In this document: piece after piece, positions 29,656 to 36,969 of the stretch
Layout of the letters: the number at the start of each line of letters is the position of its first letter
How positions within the stretch are numbered: the stretch's first letter is position 1
From: Rhizomonospora bruguierae
GTDB lineage: Bacteria; Actinomycetota; Actinomycetes; Mycobacteriales; Micromonosporaceae
Length of the DNA stretch: 64,000 nucleotides
Reading direction: 5' to 3'
NCBI RefSeq assembly: GCF_018397995.1
Contig: NZ_BBQH01000017.1
Span: 73,948-137,947, forward strand
The notes under the pieces: generated by a model
What the model was told of the DNA's origin: nothing
What the model saw: only the letters and a program-made list of their open reading frames with translations
Database searches by the model: none
Program-made: the position numbers and the translations under genes

Positions 29656-30369
29656 ATGTTGGGGGCAGCACGGATCCGGGCACGGATCCCGCGACTCACC
29701 GAAGCGCACGGGGCCGACCGGGGAACGGTCGCCGGCGACGGAGAGCCGCTGCGGCTGGCCGTGCTCGGCGACTCCGCGGCGGCCGGGGTCGGCGCCCCCG
29801 ACCACCAGGCGGCGCTGGCCGGTCAGACCGCGGTCGCGCTCGCCGCGTTGACCGGCCGGCACCTGTCCTGGCGGGTCGTGGCCCGCTCCGGAGCCACGGC
29901 CAGAGCGATCCGGCGGGACCTGGTGGACGGCATCACGGATCCACACACGCGGTGGAGCCCGCACCTGGTCCTGCTGGTCGTGGGGGTCAACGACGCGGTC
30001 CGGTTGCGGCGACCCGGCCGGTTCCGGCGCGACGTCGAGCATCTGGTGGCGGCGATCCGGCGCCGGCTCGGCGCCCCGGTCCCGGTTCTGCTGGCCGGGC
30101 TGCCTCCCGTGCACCGCTTTCCCGCCCTGCCCGCGCCGGTACGGCTGCTGCTCGGAGCGCACGCGCGCCGGCTGGACCGGCAACTCATGCGCCTGGCTCG
30201 CCGCGACACGGACGTGTTCCACCTACCGGTCGGGCACTTACCCATCGAACGGGCGGACTTCTTCGCCGCGGATCGCTTCCATCCCGGCCCGGCGGGTTAC
30301 CGGGTGTGGGGTCGCGCGCTGGGTGCACAGACGGCCACGATCCTCGATGTGGCGCTCGGCACCGAGTGA
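29656..30369 (+). CDS. SGNH/GDSL-family hydrolase
   Basis: 237 residues from the ATG at 29656 (GGGGGAGG seven bases upstream). The four blocks are visible: AVLGDSAAAGVGA (Ser of block I), ARSGATARAIRRDL (block II Gly), VGVNDAVR (block III Asn) and ADFFAADRFHPGPAGYRVWG (block V Asp and His). The family hydrolyses esters, including acyl and acetyl groups on lipids or polysaccharides. There is no clear signal peptide, so it is likely cytoplasmic. TetR control suggests induction by a lipid-like or toxic ligand. Confidence 0.92.
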   Translation: MLGAARIRARIPRLTEAHGADRGTVAGDGEPLRLAVLGDSAAAGVGAPDHQAALAGQTAVALAALTGRHLSWRVVARSGATARAIRRDLVDGITDPHTRWSPHLVLLVVGVNDAVRLRRPGRFRRDVEHLVAAIRRRLGAPVPVLLAGLPPVHRFPALPAPVRLLLGAHARRLDRQLMRLARRDTDVFHLPVGHLPIERADFFAADRFHPGPAGYRVWGRALGAQTATILDVALGTE

Positions 30370-30394
30370 GGCACCGTGCCGGGTGGGTCGCCGG

Positions 30395-30538
30395 CTAACC
30401 CCGGCCGGCCAGCGCGTCCAGCGCTCGCCGGTCCACCTTCCCGTTCGGCTGGGTGGGCAGCCGGTCCACGATCACCCGCCGCGCACGCGGGCACCCGTAC
30501 TCCCGCGCGGTCCCATCCGCCTCACCCCGGGCACGAAC
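30395..30538 (-). pseudogene. Remnant of an ANL (AMP-ligase/adenylation) enzyme, C-terminus only
   Basis: The reverse strand ends with REYGCPRARRVIVDRLPT then QPNGKVDRRALDALAGRG and a TAG stop. This is the C-terminal subdomain end of adenylate-forming enzymes, with the A10 motif PNGKVDRRAL. Upstream of about 30540 the frame loses any resemblance and runs antisense to the dehydrogenase gene. The rest of the domain is missing, so this is a decayed fragment left by a deletion or rearrangement. Confidence 0.65.
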
Positions 30539-30643
30539 CAGCGACGGCTGACCGGCCGGGGCGTGCATATCGGGTGGGGAGCGGGGTAACCGGCGGGGGC
30601 CTCGCGAGCCGTCGCCGGCTCGCCCAGCCGATCGAGGTGAACC

Positions 30644-33600
30644 ATGAGAGGGATCGAGGATCGCGCGCGCTCGGGACCGCCGCCCGCCTACGCGGCCGAA
30701 CTCGGGCGTGAACTGCGCCGCGTGGTGCGGGGCGAGGTCCGGTTCGGTCCGGGCGACCGGGCACTCTACGGCTTCGACGCCTCGATCTACCGCCAGTTGC
30801 CGATCGGGGTGGTGCTGCCCCGGCACGCCGACGACGTCGAGGCGGCGCTCGCGGTCTGCCGGCAGTACGCGGCGCCGGTGTTCGGCCGCGGCTGCGGCAC
30901 CGCCCTGGCCGGGCAGGCGGTGAACGCCGCGGTCTGCTTCGACTTCTCCAAGTACCTCAACCGGCTCGTCGAGCTGGACCCGCGGGCCCGGCGGGCCCGG
31001 GTGCAACCGGGCCTGATCTGCTCCCACCTGCGCCGCGCGGCGCAGCCGCATCGCCTCACGTTCGCCCCCGACCCGGCGACGCAGGACCACGCCACGCTGG
31101 GCGGGATGATCGGCAACAATTCCTGCGGCCCGCACTCGGTCATGGGCGGCAAGACCGTGGACAACGTTCACGAGCTGGACATCGTCACCTACGACGGCGC
31201 CCGGATGCGGGTCGGAGCCACCGGCGAGGACGAACTCGAGCGCATCATCGGCCTGGGCGGGCGCCGGGGCGCGATCTACGCCGGGCTGCGGCACATCCGG
31301 GACACCTACGCCGACGTCATCCGGTCCGGGATGCCGGACATCCCGCGCCGGGTGTCCGGATACAACCTGGACCAGTTGCTGCCGGAGAACGGCTTCCACG
31401 TCGCCCGCGCGCTCGTCGGCTCCGAATCGACGCTCGCGCTCACCCTGGCGGCCGACTGCCGGCTGGTACCGATGCCGCCGGCCCGGGCCCTGGTCGTCCT
31501 CGGCTACCCCGACATCCCCAGCTCCGGGGACGACGCCGCGTGGCTCATGGACTTCGGGCCGATCGCGGTCGAGTTCACCAGCCGGCACGTCGTGCGCAAC
31601 CTCCAGGCGAAGAAGATGGCGTACGGCGATCCGCGGCTGCTGCCGGCGGGCGAGGCGTGGGTCCTCGTCGAGTTCGGCGGGGACACCCAGGCGGAAGCCA
31701 ACGGGCGGGCGGAGCGGTTGACCGCCGCCCTGCGACGGCGCCCGGGCGCGCCCGACCACCGGGTGTACGAGGAGCCGCGGCGGCAGGCGGCGGTGGCGGA
31801 GATCCGCAAGCACTCGGCCGCCACCTCCCGGATGCCGGTCGGGCTCGGCGGCCACGGCGGCTGGCCGAACTGGGAGGACGCCGCCGTCCCGCCCGAACGG
31901 CTGGGCGACTACCTGCGCGCGTTCACCGGGCTGCTGGACCGGTACGGCTACGACGGCGTGTTCTTCGGCCACTGGGGGCAGGGGTGCGTGCACTGCCGGC
32001 TGGACTTCGACCTGCGCACCGCCGGCGGCGTGCGCGCGTTTCGCGGGTTCATGGAAGAGGCCGCCGACCTGGTGGTGTCGTTCGGCGGCTCGCTGTCCGG
32101 CGAGCACGGCGACGGGCACGGCCGCGCCGAGCTGTGGCCGAAGATGTTCCCGGCCCGGCTGATGGCGGCGTTCACCGAGTTCAAGCGGGTGTGGGATCCG
32201 GACGGGCGGATGAACCCGCACCAGCTCATCGACCCGTACCCGCTGGACTCGCACCTGCGGGAGGGCACCGACTTCCGGCCACGGCGGCTGGCGACGGCGT
32301 TCCGGTATCCGCGGGACGGCGGCAGCTTCGCCGAGGCGGCCGGCCGGTGCTTCGGCGTCGGGGTCTGCCGCCACACCGAGGGCGGCGTCATGTGTCCCAG
32401 CTTCATGGTCACCAGGGAGGAGAAGCACACCACCCGCGGCCGGGCCAGGCTGCTGCAGGAGATGGTCGACGGCGCGGGCGCCATCACCACCGGGTGGCGC
32501 AGCCCGGAGGTCAAGGAGGCGCTCGACCTGTGCCTGGCGTGCAAGGGGTGCAAGGGCGACTGCCCGGTCCGGGTCGACCTGGCCACGTACAAGGCGGAGT
32601 TCCTGCACCACCACTACGCCGGCCGGCTCCGACCCCGGCCGGCATACGCCCTCGGTCTGATCAACGTGTGGGCGGCGGTCGCCGCGCGCGTGCCGCGGCT
32701 GGCCAATCTCGCCACCCACGCGCCGCTCCTCGGTGCTGCCGTCAAGGCCGCCGGCGGGATCGCCCGGGATCGGGAAACGCCCTTGTTCGCCGCCCGGACG
32801 TTCCGGTCCTGGTTCGCCGACCACCGCCCGCGGCACCCCGACGGGCCACCGGTGCTGCTGTGGCCCGACACGTTCACGAACTTCTTCGAACCCCGGATCG
32901 CGGTGGCCGCGGTCGAGGTGCTCGAGTCGGCGGGGTTCCGGGTCACGGTGCCGCGGCAGGGGCTGTGCTGCGGCCGGCCCCTCTACGACTACGGCATGCT
33001 GAACCTGGCTCGCCGGTACCTGCGCCGGATCCTCGACACGCTCGGCGACGGCATCGACGGTGGGGTCCCGCTCGTCGGGCTGGAGCCCAGTTGCCTGGCC
33101 GTGTTCCGCGACGAGTTGACCAACATGTTCCCGGACGACGTGCGGGCGCAGCGGCTGCGGGCGCAGGCGTTCACCCTCGCCGAGTTCCTCGACCGGCACG
33201 CGCCCGGCTGGACGCCACCGCGGCTGGGCGGGGACGCCTTCGTGCAGACCCACTGCCACCAGCACGCGGTCGTCGGCTTCGAGCCGGACCGCCGGCTGCT
33301 CGCGGCCATGGGCCTGACGGTCGAGATGGCGGAGCCCGGCTGCTGCGGCATGGCCGGCAGCTTCGGCTACGAGGCCGGCGAGAAGTTCGACGTGTCGGTG
33401 GCCGCCGGGGAACGCGCGCTGCTGCCGGCCGTCCGCTCCCGCCCCGACACCACCCTCATCGTGGCCGACGGGTTCAGTTGCCGCGGCCAGATCCGCTCCG
33501 GCACCCGCCGGCGGGGCATGCATCTGGCGGAGGTCATCGCCATGGCCGCCCGCACCGGCACGCGTGGACCGGGGGACGGCAGGCCGGAGGAGCACGGCGT

Positions 33601-33712
33601 GGGCGATCCGGCCCGCCGCGCCACGGCGCGGCTCCCCGTCGCCGCGACCGCGGCGCTGCTCGCCGTCGCCGCCGCCACCTACCGGCAGGCGCGCCGCCGC
33701 AGAACACCGTGA
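30644..33712 (+). CDS. FAD/Fe-S D-lactate dehydrogenase-type oxidase
   Basis: 1022 residues, a fusion of FAD-linked oxidase and Fe-S/CCG domains. The FAD domain shows VFGRGCGTALAGQAV, TLGGMIGNNSCGPHS and HGDGHGRAELWPKMF. The Fe-S part has RCFGVGVCRHTEGGVMCPSF and CLACKGCKGDCPVRVD. Two CCG-type motifs follow (GLCCGRPLYDYG and GCCGMAGSFGYE). The family oxidises D-lactate or similar 2-hydroxy acids and passes electrons to the membrane quinone pool. A hydrophobic segment near the C-terminus (PVAATAALLAVAAATY) may anchor it. The ATG has GAGGTG upstream. The following gene handles pyruvate, so the pair likely converts lactate through pyruvate to acetate. Confidence 0.92.
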   Translation: MRGIEDRARSGPPPAYAAELGRELRRVVRGEVRFGPGDRALYGFDASIYRQLPIGVVLPRHADDVEAALAVCRQYAAPVFGRGCGTALAGQAVNAAVCFDFSKYLNRLVELDPRARRARVQPGLICSHLRRAAQPHRLTFAPDPATQDHATLGGMIGNNSCGPHSVMGGKTVDNVHELDIVTYDGARMRVGATGEDELERIIGLGGRRGAIYAGLRHIRDTYADVIRSGMPDIPRRVSGYNLDQLLPENGFHVARALVGSESTLALTLAADCRLVPMPPARALVVLGYPDIPSSGDDAAWLMDFGPIAVEFTSRHVVRNLQAKKMAYGDPRLLPAGEAWVLVEFGGDTQAEANGRAERLTAALRRRPGAPDHRVYEEPRRQAAVAEIRKHSAATSRMPVGLGGHGGWPNWEDAAVPPERLGDYLRAFTGLLDRYGYDGVFFGHWGQGCVHCRLDFDLRTAGGVRAFRGFMEEAADLVVSFGGSLSGEHGDGHGRAELWPKMFPARLMAAFTEFKRVWDPDGRMNPHQLIDPYPLDSHLREGTDFRPRRLATAFRYPRDGGSFAEAAGRCFGVGVCRHTEGGVMCPSFMVTREEKHTTRGRARLLQEMVDGAGAITTGWRSPEVKEALDLCLACKGCKGDCPVRVDLATYKAEFLHHHYAGRLRPRPAYALGLINVWAAVAARVPRLANLATHAPLLGAAVKAAGGIARDRETPLFAARTFRSWFADHRPRHPDGPPVLLWPDTFTNFFEPRIAVAAVEVLESAGFRVTVPRQGLCCGRPLYDYGMLNLARRYLRRILDTLGDGIDGGVPLVGLEPSCLAVFRDELTNMFPDDVRAQRLRAQAFTLAEFLDRHAPGWTPPRLGGDAFVQTHCHQHAVVGFEPDRRLLAAMGLTVEMAEPGCCGMAGSFGYEAGEKFDVSVAAGERALLPAVRSRPDTTLIVADGFSCRGQIRSGTRRRGMHLAEVIAMAARTGTRGPGDGRPEEHGVGDPARRATARLPVAATAALLAVAAATYRQARRRRTP

Positions 33713-33727
33713 GGAGAAGGAAGCGAC

Positions 33728-35587
33728 ATGGCTGACGAACGCACCGCCTCCGACGCGCTCGTGGAACGGCTCATCGCCTGGGGCGTCGATACCATCTTCG
33801 GGCTGCCGGGCGACGGCATCAACGGGTTCGTCGACGCGCTGCGCAAGAAGCGGGACCGGATCCGCTACGTCCACGTGCGCCACGAAGAGGTCGCGGCCAT
33901 GGCCGCCGTCGGCTACGCCAAGTTCACCGGCCGCCTCGGGGTCTGCTTCTCCACCTCCGGCCCGGGCGCCGCCCACCTGCTCAACGGGCTCCTCGACGCC
34001 CGCGTGGAACAGGCCCCGCTGCTGGCCATCACCGGCATGTCGTACCACGACCTGATCGGCACCAGCTACCTGCAGGACGTCAACACCGACTACCTGTTCA
34101 ACGACGTCACCGTCTACAACCAGCGCATCATGGGGCCCGCCCACGTCGTCAACGTCGTCGACTACGCGGTACGCAGCGCCCTGGGCGAACGCGGCCCCGC
34201 GCACCTGGCCTTCCCGATCGACTACCAGGCGGCGCCCGCCGGATCGGGCACCCGGTACCTGCGTAACGTGCCCGGCCACACCTCGACGACCTGGCGGCCG
34301 CCCGTGCGGGTGCCGCAGCGGGAGGATCTGGAGGCCGCCGCCAAGCTGCTGGCGGGGCGCGCGAAGGTGGCGATCCTCGCCGGGGCCGGTGCCCGCGGCG
34401 CGGGCGACGAGCTGGAAGCCGTCGCCGACACGCTCGGCGCCCCCATCATCAAGGCGCAACTCGGCAAGGACTGCGTACCCGACGACAGTCCATACACGAC
34501 CGGCCCGATCGGCCTGGTCGGCAGCCTGCCCTCCGAGCTGGCCCTGGAACAGTGCGACGCCCTGCTCATCGTCGGCTCCACCATGCCCTACATCGAGTAC
34601 TACCCGACCCCCGGCCGGGCCGTCTGCGTGCAGATCGACGACCGGCCCGAGCGCATCGGCCTGCGTCACCCGGTCGACGTCCCGCTGGCCGGCGACGCCC
34701 GCGCCACCCTCGCCGCCCTGCGGCCGCTGCTGACCCGTAACGACAACCGGGACTTCCTCGGTCGGGCGCAGGCCGGGATGCGCGACTGGTGGGCCCTGAT
34801 GGCCGAACGCGGATCCTCTTCGGACACTCCGATGAAGCCGCAGGTGCCGGCGTGGTCGCTCAACGAGGCGCTCGCGCCGGACGCGATCGTCTGCGGCGAC
34901 TCCGGCACCGTGACCACCTGGGTCGCCCGGCAGGTCAAGGTGCGGCGCGGGCAGGCGTTCAGCTTCTCCGGCACGAACTGTTCGATGGCCGCCGGGCTGC
35001 CGTACGCCATCGGTGCCCAGGCCGCCTACCCGGACCGCCAGGTCGTCGTCTTCACCGGGGACGGGTCGTTGACGATGCAGCTCGGCGACGTGCTCACCGC
35101 GGTGCAGCACCGGCTACCCATCAAGATCATCGTGATCCGCAACGACACCCTCGGCCTCATCAAATGGGAGCAGATGGTGTTCCTCGGCAACCCTGAGTAC
35201 GGGGTCAACTTCGCCCCGATGGACTTCGTCAAGTTCGCCGGGGCCTGCGGCGCCACCGGCGTGCGCATCGACGACCCCACCCGCTGTCCGGAGCAGCTGA
35301 AACGGGCCCTTGCCACCGACGGCCCGGTGATCGTCGAGTGCGTCGTCGACCCGCACGAGCCCCCGATGCCGGCGCGCGTCAAGAAGGAGCAGGTCGAGAA
35401 GCTGGCGGCCGCGCTTCGCGAGGGCACCCCGAACCGCAACCGGATCGCGTTGCAGATGGTCAAGGATCTGCTCGACGAAGCCAGCTTCGAGGCGAGCCCC
35501 GGCCGTGCTATCCCCGACCGGGTCGGCCAGACGCTGTCCGGCATCGCACGTCGTATCCGTGACCTCACCGACGGCGACCGCGCCTGA
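33728..35587 (+). CDS. Thiamine-diphosphate pyruvate oxidase/dehydrogenase (PoxB-like)
   Basis: 619 residues. N-terminal PYR domain FGLPGDGINGFVDAL with catalytic Glu in VRHEEVAAMAAVGYAK; central FAD/UQ-type domain; C-terminal PP domain with VFTGDGSLTMQLGDVLTA and IVIRND, the ThDP/Mg site. Length and the C-terminal extension resemble PoxB-type pyruvate:quinone oxidoreductases more than acetolactate synthases. Expected: pyruvate to acetate and CO2. It starts 15 bp after the D-lactate dehydrogenase with AGGAGAAGG upstream, so they form one operon. Confidence 0.9.
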   Translation: MADERTASDALVERLIAWGVDTIFGLPGDGINGFVDALRKKRDRIRYVHVRHEEVAAMAAVGYAKFTGRLGVCFSTSGPGAAHLLNGLLDARVEQAPLLAITGMSYHDLIGTSYLQDVNTDYLFNDVTVYNQRIMGPAHVVNVVDYAVRSALGERGPAHLAFPIDYQAAPAGSGTRYLRNVPGHTSTTWRPPVRVPQREDLEAAAKLLAGRAKVAILAGAGARGAGDELEAVADTLGAPIIKAQLGKDCVPDDSPYTTGPIGLVGSLPSELALEQCDALLIVGSTMPYIEYYPTPGRAVCVQIDDRPERIGLRHPVDVPLAGDARATLAALRPLLTRNDNRDFLGRAQAGMRDWWALMAERGSSSDTPMKPQVPAWSLNEALAPDAIVCGDSGTVTTWVARQVKVRRGQAFSFSGTNCSMAAGLPYAIGAQAAYPDRQVVVFTGDGSLTMQLGDVLTAVQHRLPIKIIVIRNDTLGLIKWEQMVFLGNPEYGVNFAPMDFVKFAGACGATGVRIDDPTRCPEQLKRALATDGPVIVECVVDPHEPPMPARVKKEQVEKLAAALREGTPNRNRIALQMVKDLLDEASFEASPGRAIPDRVGQTLSGIARRIRDLTDGDRA

Positions 35588-35620
35588 CCGCAAGCCCCTC
35601 GCGGTGCCCGCCGGGGGTAC

Positions 35621-35646
35621 TTACTGGGCAACTAGTTACTTGGTAA
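35621..35646. promoter_or_regulatory. 26-bp interrupted palindrome, candidate PadR operator
   Basis: The site reads TTAC-N5-AACTAGTT-N5-GTAA with perfect outer and inner arms. It ends 2 bp before the first GTG of the padR gene and overlaps its ribosome site, so binding would block its own transcription or translation. PadR proteins usually bind such AT-rich dyads and control the ABC exporter downstream. Confidence 0.7.
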
Positions 35647-35647
35647 G

Positions 35648-36253
35648 GTGCTCGCCGTGCAGAGAAACGCGGTGCGCTGGGGCCTGTTGGCGCTGTTCGT
35701 CGACGGCCCGAAGTACGGCTACCAGTTGCGGACCGAGTTCGACGCGCGGACCGGGGGGACGTGGGCCCTCAACGTGGGGCAGGTCTACACCACGCTGGAG
35801 CGACTCGCCCGGGACGGTTACGTGGCGTCGATCGGTGGTAACGACGACGGGCGTGCGGTCTACGCGATCACGCCGCAGGGGCGGGAGGCGCTGGCCGGCT
35901 GGTTCACCACACCGGTCACGGACACGGACCGACCGCGCAGCGAACTGGCGATCAAGCTCGCGATGGCGGCGGCCGATCCCGATGTGGACGCCTCCGCCGT
36001 CGTGCAGGCGCAGCGGACGGAGTCGATGCGCCAGCTGCACGACTACACGCGGTTGCGGCGCCGGGCCGATCCGGACGGCGATGTCGGTTGGCTGCTCCTC
36101 CTCGATCATTTGATCTTCAACCTGGAGGGTGAGATGCGCTGGCTGGACCACGCGGAGGCGACCGTCCTGCGGCGGCGCACCCGCCGCGCCGGGACCCCGC
36201 TTCCCGCCTCGTCCGGTCAGGACAGCGAGCCGGCCGAGACGGCCGCCCAGTGA
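35648..36253 (+). CDS. PadR-family regulator
   Basis: 201 residues from GTG 35648, or 198 from GTG 35657. The winged helix is RWGLLALFVDGPKYGYQLR, then GQVYTTLERLARDGYVAS and DDGRAVYAITPQGREAL; the C-terminal half is helical with LLLLDHLIFNLEGEMRWLD. It overlaps the ABC ATPase by 4 bp and probably represses the operon until the transported or sensed ligand binds. Confidence 0.93.
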   Translation: MLAVQRNAVRWGLLALFVDGPKYGYQLRTEFDARTGGTWALNVGQVYTTLERLARDGYVASIGGNDDGRAVYAITPQGREALAGWFTTPVTDTDRPRSELAIKLAMAAADPDVDASAVVQAQRTESMRQLHDYTRLRRRADPDGDVGWLLLLDHLIFNLEGEMRWLDHAEATVLRRRTRRAGTPLPASSGQDSEPAETAAQ

Positions 36254-36969
36254 GCCGGGCGGTGTTGCGCTTCACCGGGGTCAGCCGGGTCTACCCCGCG
36301 GCGGAGAGTGTGGTCCGCGCCCTCGACGAGGTCAGCTTCGCGGTGAACCGGGGCGAACTCGTCGCCGTGATGGGCCCGTCCGGTTCCGGTAAGTCCACCC
36401 TACTGGCCCTCGCCGGCGGGCTCGACGCGCCGACCTCCGGGTCGGTGCAGGTGGAGGGAGTCGAGCTTGGCGGCCTCGACGCGACCGCGCTGGCGCGGTG
36501 GCGGCGGGACCGGATCGGCTACGTCTTCCAGGACTACAACCTGGTCACGGACCTCACCGCGGCGGAGAACGTGGCGCTGCCCCGCGAGTTGGCGGGCGTC
36601 GGCACCGGCCGGGCACGGCGGGAGGCTGTCGCGGCACTGGCCGAGGTGGGCCTGAGCGATGTGGCGGACCGCTTCCCGGACCAACTGTCCGGCGGGCAGC
36701 AGCAGCGGATCGCGATCGCCCGCGCGTTGGTGGGTGAGCGGGGGCTGGTGCTGGCCGACGAGCCGACCGGCGCGTTGGACTCGCGGACCGGCCTGGCGGT
36801 GCTCGAAGTGCTGCGGGCCAGGATCGACGCGGGAGCGGCCGGGGTACTGGTCACGCACGAGCCGCGATACGCCGGCTGGGTCGACCGGACGATCTTCCTG
36901 CGCGACGGCCGGCTGGTTGACGCCACCACCCGGGAAACCCCGGAGCAGTTGCTCGGACATTCCTCGTGA
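36250..36969 (+). CDS. ABC transporter ATPase (MacB/LolD-type)
   Basis: 239 residues. Walker A GPSGSGKST, Q-loop FQDYN, signature LSGGQQQRIAIARAL, Walker B LVLADEPTGALD and H-loop VLVTHE are all intact. The DEPTGALD ending is typical of ATPases that pair with FtsX-domain permeases. GTG start overlaps the PadR stop and its own stop overlaps the permease start. Confidence 0.95.
   Translation: MSRAVLRFTGVSRVYPAAESVVRALDEVSFAVNRGELVAVMGPSGSGKSTLLALAGGLDAPTSGSVQVEGVELGGLDATALARWRRDRIGYVFQDYNLVTDLTAAENVALPRELAGVGTGRARREAVAALAEVGLSDVADRFPDQLSGGQQQRIAIARALVGERGLVLADEPTGALDSRTGLAVLEVLRARIDAGAAGVLVTHEPRYAGWVDRTIFLRDGRLVDATTRETPEQLLGHSS

Noticed and set aside
30540-35110. A 1571-residue reverse-strand ORF
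   Set aside because: It is antisense to the D-lactate dehydrogenase and pyruvate oxidase genes, which have clear motifs; only its last 48 codons (30395-30538) show homology of their own.
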